Shown piece after piece: positions 5,558 through 7,827 of a stretch of 7,827 nt of DNA (positions within the stretch are counted from its first letter, which is position 1; each line of letters starts with the position of its first letter). Position numbers and translations under genes: made by a program. The stretch covers positions 1 through 7,827 of the forward strand of contig CAMEWZ010000073.1 of assembly GCA_945946745.1 (NCBI GenBank), written 5' to 3'. The notes under the pieces were generated by a model. It saw only the letters and a list, made by a program, of their open reading frames with translations, did not search any database and had not been told where the DNA came from. This stretch comes from an uncultured Clostridia bacterium (GTDB lineage: Bacteria; Bacillota; Clostridia; Oscillospirales; Oscillospiraceae).

Positions 5558-5920
5558 ATGGATGAAAAACAAATGCGCTATACCAAGGGGAGCAATGCCG
5601 CTCTCGACCAGGAGTTTCAGAATGCCGTTCCCTACAGCAAGGTCAAGCTGGGAGAAACCACGCTTTTCTGGCGGTTCGGCCTGCGCTGGTACCAGATGCC
5701 TCTAAACCAAGTGCAGCGGGTTTTCCGCCGGGTGGAGCAGGTGGTGGGCCGTCTGTGCTGCGGCGGGCAGAACTTTGTCATTGAGCGGCTGGTGCTGATC
5801 TTAAAAGACGGCAGCGAGGTGGTCATCCATATCGGAGACGATGTGCAGCCCGCCGCCGAGGCGCTGCTGCAAGCCCTAAAGGACGCCCACCCGGAGCTGG
5901 AATACGGCGTGCAGAAATAA
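5558..5920 (+). CDS. Small conserved-looking protein of unknown function
   Basis: A soluble protein of 120 residues with no signal peptide or membrane segment. I do not recognise a named family. The middle (about 28-95) alternates short hydrophobic stretches and turns as in an all-beta domain: KVKLGETTLFWRFGLRWYQM, then RRVEQVVGRLCCGGQNF with a Cys67-Cys68-Gly-Gly turn, then RLVLILKDGSEVVIHIGDD. A C-terminal helix (about 98-110, AAEALLQALKDAH) follows. That order is reminiscent of a bacterial PH-like domain, which is a guess from pattern only. The ATG at 5558 is chosen because GGAAGGAG lies 8 bases upstream; an in-frame ATG eight codons earlier lacks such a site. It has its own promoter-like sequence and a strong terminator directly after its stop, so it is probably a separate short unit. 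Codon use matches its neighbours. Certain as a gene, unknown in function. Confidence 0.75.
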   Translation: MDEKQMRYTKGSNAALDQEFQNAVPYSKVKLGETTLFWRFGLRWYQMPLNQVQRVFRRVEQVVGRLCCGGQNFVIERLVLILKDGSEVVIHIGDDVQPAAEALLQALKDAHPELEYGVQK

Positions 5921-5925
5921 CCCCA

Positions 5926-5970
5926 AAAGGCACTGGATGCGATTGCACATCCAGCGCCTTTCCATTTTTT
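5926..5970 (+). terminator. Rho-independent terminator after the small unknown gene
   Basis: AAAGGC-A-CTGGATG (5926-5939) pairs with CATCCAG-C-GCCTTT (5948-5961): 13 pairs with one A/C mismatch around an 8-base loop. CCA and then six T (5965-5970) follow. It starts a few bases after the stop of the rightward gene and its T-run overlaps the stop codon of the convergent metallopeptidase gene. In the leftward direction only four T follow the stem, so it is mainly a rightward terminator that may also act the other way. Confidence 0.85.
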
Positions 5971-6526
5971 ATGGCTCCAGCGTGCGAATCAGCGCCCCGC
6001 CGTTTTCCTTCAGCCATTGCCGCCGCTCCCGGTAGTCCGGCAGCACCCGCTCCACCTCCGCCCAGAAGGCAGCCGAGTGGTTCATCTCCTTCCGGTGGCA
6101 CAATTCATGCACCACCACATAGTCCGCCACCTCCGGCGGCGTCAGCATCAGCAGGCAGTTAAAGTTCAAATTTCCCTGCCCGGAACAGCTCCCCCACCGG
6201 GTGCGCTGGGCACGGATGGTGATTCTGCCGTAGGTCACGCCCACCAAAGGAGCAAAGTAAGCGGCCCGCTCCGGGAGCACGCGGGCAGCCTCCCGGGCCA
6301 GGGTGCGAAGCGCCTCCTCCGTCAGCGCCGGGCGCTTTGGCTGGGCGGCTTGTTGGGCCAGGTGTTTTCGGATCCAGTCCGACTTGCTTTCCACAAAGGC
6401 GCGAACCGCCTCCGCCCCCATCCGCCGGGGACAGCGCACCAGCACCCTGCCGTCCGGCTGGATTTCCAGGGAAATGGTTTTGCGGCTGCTGCGCAGGATC
6501 CGGTAGGGTATGGCTTTGCCTTCCAT
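5969..6526 (-). CDS. YgjP-type (DUF45) zinc metallopeptidase
   Basis: A protein of 185 residues of the M48-like YgjP/DUF45 metallopeptidase family. The zinc site is HELCH (140-144) within VVVHELCHRKEMNHSAAFW, where Glu141 would be the catalytic base and the NHSxxFW block supplies a further conserved His150. Upstream is the family signature RTRWGSC (108-114) and an N-terminal beta-rich part with SRKTISLEIQPDGRVLVRCP (14-33). No signal peptide or membrane helix is seen, so it acts in the cytoplasm; its natural substrate is unknown. I chose the ATG at 6524-6526 because AAAGGAG lies 7 bases upstream; the longer frame from 6601 would run through a hairpin. It follows livF by 83 bp with that hairpin between and no clear promoter of its own, so expression probably comes from read-through. 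It converges on the terminator of the small gene. Family call is firm. Confidence 0.88.
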   Translation of the reverse strand: MEGKAIPYRILRSSRKTISLEIQPDGRVLVRCPRRMGAEAVRAFVESKSDWIRKHLAQQAAQPKRPALTEEALRTLAREAARVLPERAAYFAPLVGVTYGRITIRAQRTRWGSCSGQGNLNFNCLLMLTPPEVADYVVVHELCHRKEMNHSAAFWAEVERVLPDYRERRQWLKENGGALIRTLEP

Positions 6527-6559
6527 GGTTGTTCTCCTTTTGTTTTCCTCGATACAGGG

Positions 6560-6590
6560 AAAACAAGGAGCCGCCAAACGCGGCTCCTTG
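6560..6590 (-). terminator. Hairpin terminator or attenuator after livF
   Basis: CAAGGAGCCGC (6564-6574) and GCGGCTCCTTG (6580-6590) form a perfect 11-bp stem with a 5-base loop. On the minus strand it is followed by TTTT (6560-6563) and then CCC. It begins 19 bases after the livF stop and ends about 34 bases before the metallopeptidase start. The short T-run suggests incomplete termination, which would lower rather than abolish expression of the downstream gene. Confidence 0.75.
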
Positions 6591-6609
6591 CCCTTTTGCA
6601 TTTTGTTGG

Positions 6610-7317
6610 TTATGTGCCCAGGTAGGCTGCCTTCACCGCTTCATTGGCCAGCAGTTCCCCGCCGGTGCCTTGCAGGGTGATCCGGCCCGTCTCCATCACG
6701 TAGCCCATATCGGCGGTTTTCAGCGCCATGTTGGCATTCTGCTCGATGAGCAGCACCGTCACGCCCTGCTTGTTGATCTCCTTGATGATGTCGAAAATGC
6801 CCCGGACGATAATGGGTGCCAGGCCCAGGGAGGGCTCATCCATCATGATGACCTTGGGGCGGCTCATCAGCGCCCGGCCCACCGCCAGCATCTGCTGCTC
6901 GCCGCCGGACAGGGTGCCGCCAGCCTGCCAGGAGCGCTCCTTCAGCCGGGGGAACAGGTCAAAGACCCAGTTTAGGTCGTCGGTCAAGTCGTCCTTTCGC
7001 AAATACGCGCCGATCTTTAAGTTTTCCAGCACCGTCATATCCGGGAAGATCCGGCGGCCTTCCGGCACCAGGGTAATGCCCCGGGACACGATCAGGTTGG
7101 AATCCTTGCCGGTGATATCCTCCCCTTGAAAGGAAATGCTGCCGCCGCTGGGCTTGACCAAACCGGCGATGGCCCGAAGGGTGGAGCTTTTGCCCGCACC
7201 GTTGGCGCCGATCAAGGTCACGATCTCCCCCTCGGGGACATGCAGGCTGATGCCCTTCACCGCCTCAATGCCGCCATAATGCACCTGCAAGTCCCGAATT
7301 TCCAGAATGTTAGGCAT
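6610..7317 (-). CDS. livF: Branched-chain amino acid ABC transporter ATPase LivF
   Basis: A full-length ATPase of 235 residues, the normal size for LivF, one of the two ATP-binding subunits of the LivFGHMJ/K high-affinity branched-chain amino acid importer; it works on the cytoplasmic face of the membrane. Walker A is GANGAGKSS (37-45), the LivF-type loop is VPEGRRIFPDMTVLENL (84-100), the ABC signature is LSGGEQQ (136-142), Walker B is VIMMDEPS (156-163), and the switch position reads LIEQN with Gln193 where many ABC ATPases have His, which is usual in LivF. The ATG lies inside the end of livG: the two genes overlap by 8 bp in different frames, indicating coupled translation. The hairpin at 6560-6590 closes the transcript. 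Related subunits of urea or short-amide importers look similar, but the sequence fits LivF best. The transported substrate is inferred. Confidence 0.92.
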   Translation of the reverse strand: MPNILEIRDLQVHYGGIEAVKGISLHVPEGEIVTLIGANGAGKSSTLRAIAGLVKPSGGSISFQGEDITGKDSNLIVSRGITLVPEGRRIFPDMTVLENLKIGAYLRKDDLTDDLNWVFDLFPRLKERSWQAGGTLSGGEQQMLAVGRALMSRPKVIMMDEPSLGLAPIIVRGIFDIIKEINKQGVTVLLIEQNANMALKTADMGYVMETGRITLQGTGGELLANEAVKAAYLGT

Positions 7318-7827
7318 CGTCCGCCACCCCCAAATAGGCCTCGATCACCCGTTTGTTCTGCTGAACGTCCTTGGGAACGCCCCGGGCGATCTCGCTGCCG
7401 AAATCAATGACATAAATGTAGTCGGAAATTTTCATAACCAGATCCATGTGGTGCTCAATGAGGAACACCGTCAGGTGGTGGGTATCCCGAATCTCCTGAA
7501 TGTACTGGGCCAGTTCCTGAGTCTCCTGGGGGTTCATGCCCGCGGCAGGTTCGTCCAGCAGCAGCAGCTTTGGCTCGGTGGCCAGAGCACGGGCGATTTC
7601 CAGACGGCGCTGAAGACCGTAGGGCAGGCTGGTGGCAATTTCATCCTTATAGGCTTCCAGCCCCTGCTCCCGCAGCAGCGCCATGGTCTCCTCCCGCATC
7701 CGGGCTTCCTCATGGGTGTTGGCCCGGGTGATGGCGGAGAAGACATTCTGCTTGGCCCGCATATGCTTGGCAACCAGCACGTTTTCAAACACCGTCATGC
7801 TCTTCCACAGGCGGATGTTCTGGAAGG
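7310..7827 (-). CDS. livG: Branched-chain amino acid ABC transporter ATPase LivG (5' end outside window)
   Basis: The C-terminal 171 residues of the second ATP-binding subunit; the gene continues past the right edge, so Walker A is not seen. The reading frame is open to the edge and begins FQNIRLWKSMTVFENV, the Q-loop region typical of LivG, so the internal ATG at 7798 is not the true start. The signature region reads LPYGLQRRLEIARAL, the LivG version of the ABC signature, followed by Walker B LLLLDEPAAGMNP and the switch His in FLIEHHMDLVM. The C-terminus GVADDA overlaps livF by 8 bp. LivH and LivM permeases and a binding protein are expected to the right, outside the window. Confidence 0.92.
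   Translation of the reverse strand, partial: FQNIRLWKSMTVFENVLVAKHMRAKQNVFSAITRANTHEEARMREETMALLREQGLEAYKDEIATSLPYGLQRRLEIARALATEPKLLLLDEPAAGMNPQETQELAQYIQEIRDTHHLTVFLIEHHMDLVMKISDYIYVIDFGSEIARGVPKDVQQNKRVIEAYLGVADDA

Noticed and set aside
4658..5572. Minus-strand open frame (304 codons) opposite the molybdopterin-binding gene
   Set aside because: It is a shadow of a well-supported plus-strand gene, has no recognisable domain, and would run through the promoter of the next gene.

Overview
The window looks like chromosomal DNA from a GC-rich (about 60% by eye), strictly anaerobic member of the Clostridia, most likely a gut Oscillospiraceae-type bacterium. This rests on strong AGGAGG-type ribosome binding sites before nearly every gene, an oxygen-sensitive anaerobic sulfatase-maturase-type radical SAM enzyme, a XdhC/molybdopterin accessory pair and a clostridial-style short peptide deformylase relative. 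The genus cannot be fixed from the sequence alone. No rRNA, tRNA, CRISPR array or complete mobile element was seen.

Layout. Bases 1-155 are AT-richer (about 41% GC over the first 120) and hold no recognisable gene. From 4278 down to 156 five genes run leftward: a Crp/Fnr-type regulator, then a XdhC-family protein, a peptide deformylase-like protein, a radical SAM/SPASM maturase and a DUF5131 (phage Gp37/Gp68-like) protein. The last four are tightly packed (21 bp gap, 4 bp overlap, 14 bp gap) and have their own promoter-like sequence inside the 147 bp gap after the regulator. Running rightward from 4448, divergent from the regulator, are a MoCF-domain molybdopterin-binding protein with a C-terminal four-cysteine motif and a small protein of unknown function, closed by a clear terminator at 5926-5970. 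From the right edge a leftward group follows: the 3' part of livG, livF, a hairpin, and a YgjP-type zinc metallopeptidase that converges on that terminator.

How it fits together. XdhC proteins and MoCF-domain proteins both serve the supply and insertion of molybdenum cofactor in xanthine-dehydrogenase-type hydroxylases, so the central part is probably a molybdoenzyme-support locus controlled by the Crp/Fnr protein. The 169 bp between the regulator and the MoCF gene carries a perfect palindrome, TGTTG-N6-CAACA (6 bp arms if the flanking A/T is included), with the geometry of a Crp-family operator. It overlaps the -35/spacer of the regulator's own promoter and lies about 40 bp upstream of the estimated start of the MoCF transcript, suggesting self-repression plus activation of the MoCF gene. 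No molybdoenzyme and no sulfatase is encoded in the window. What the deformylase-like, maturase and DUF5131 genes do in the XdhC operon is therefore the main open question.
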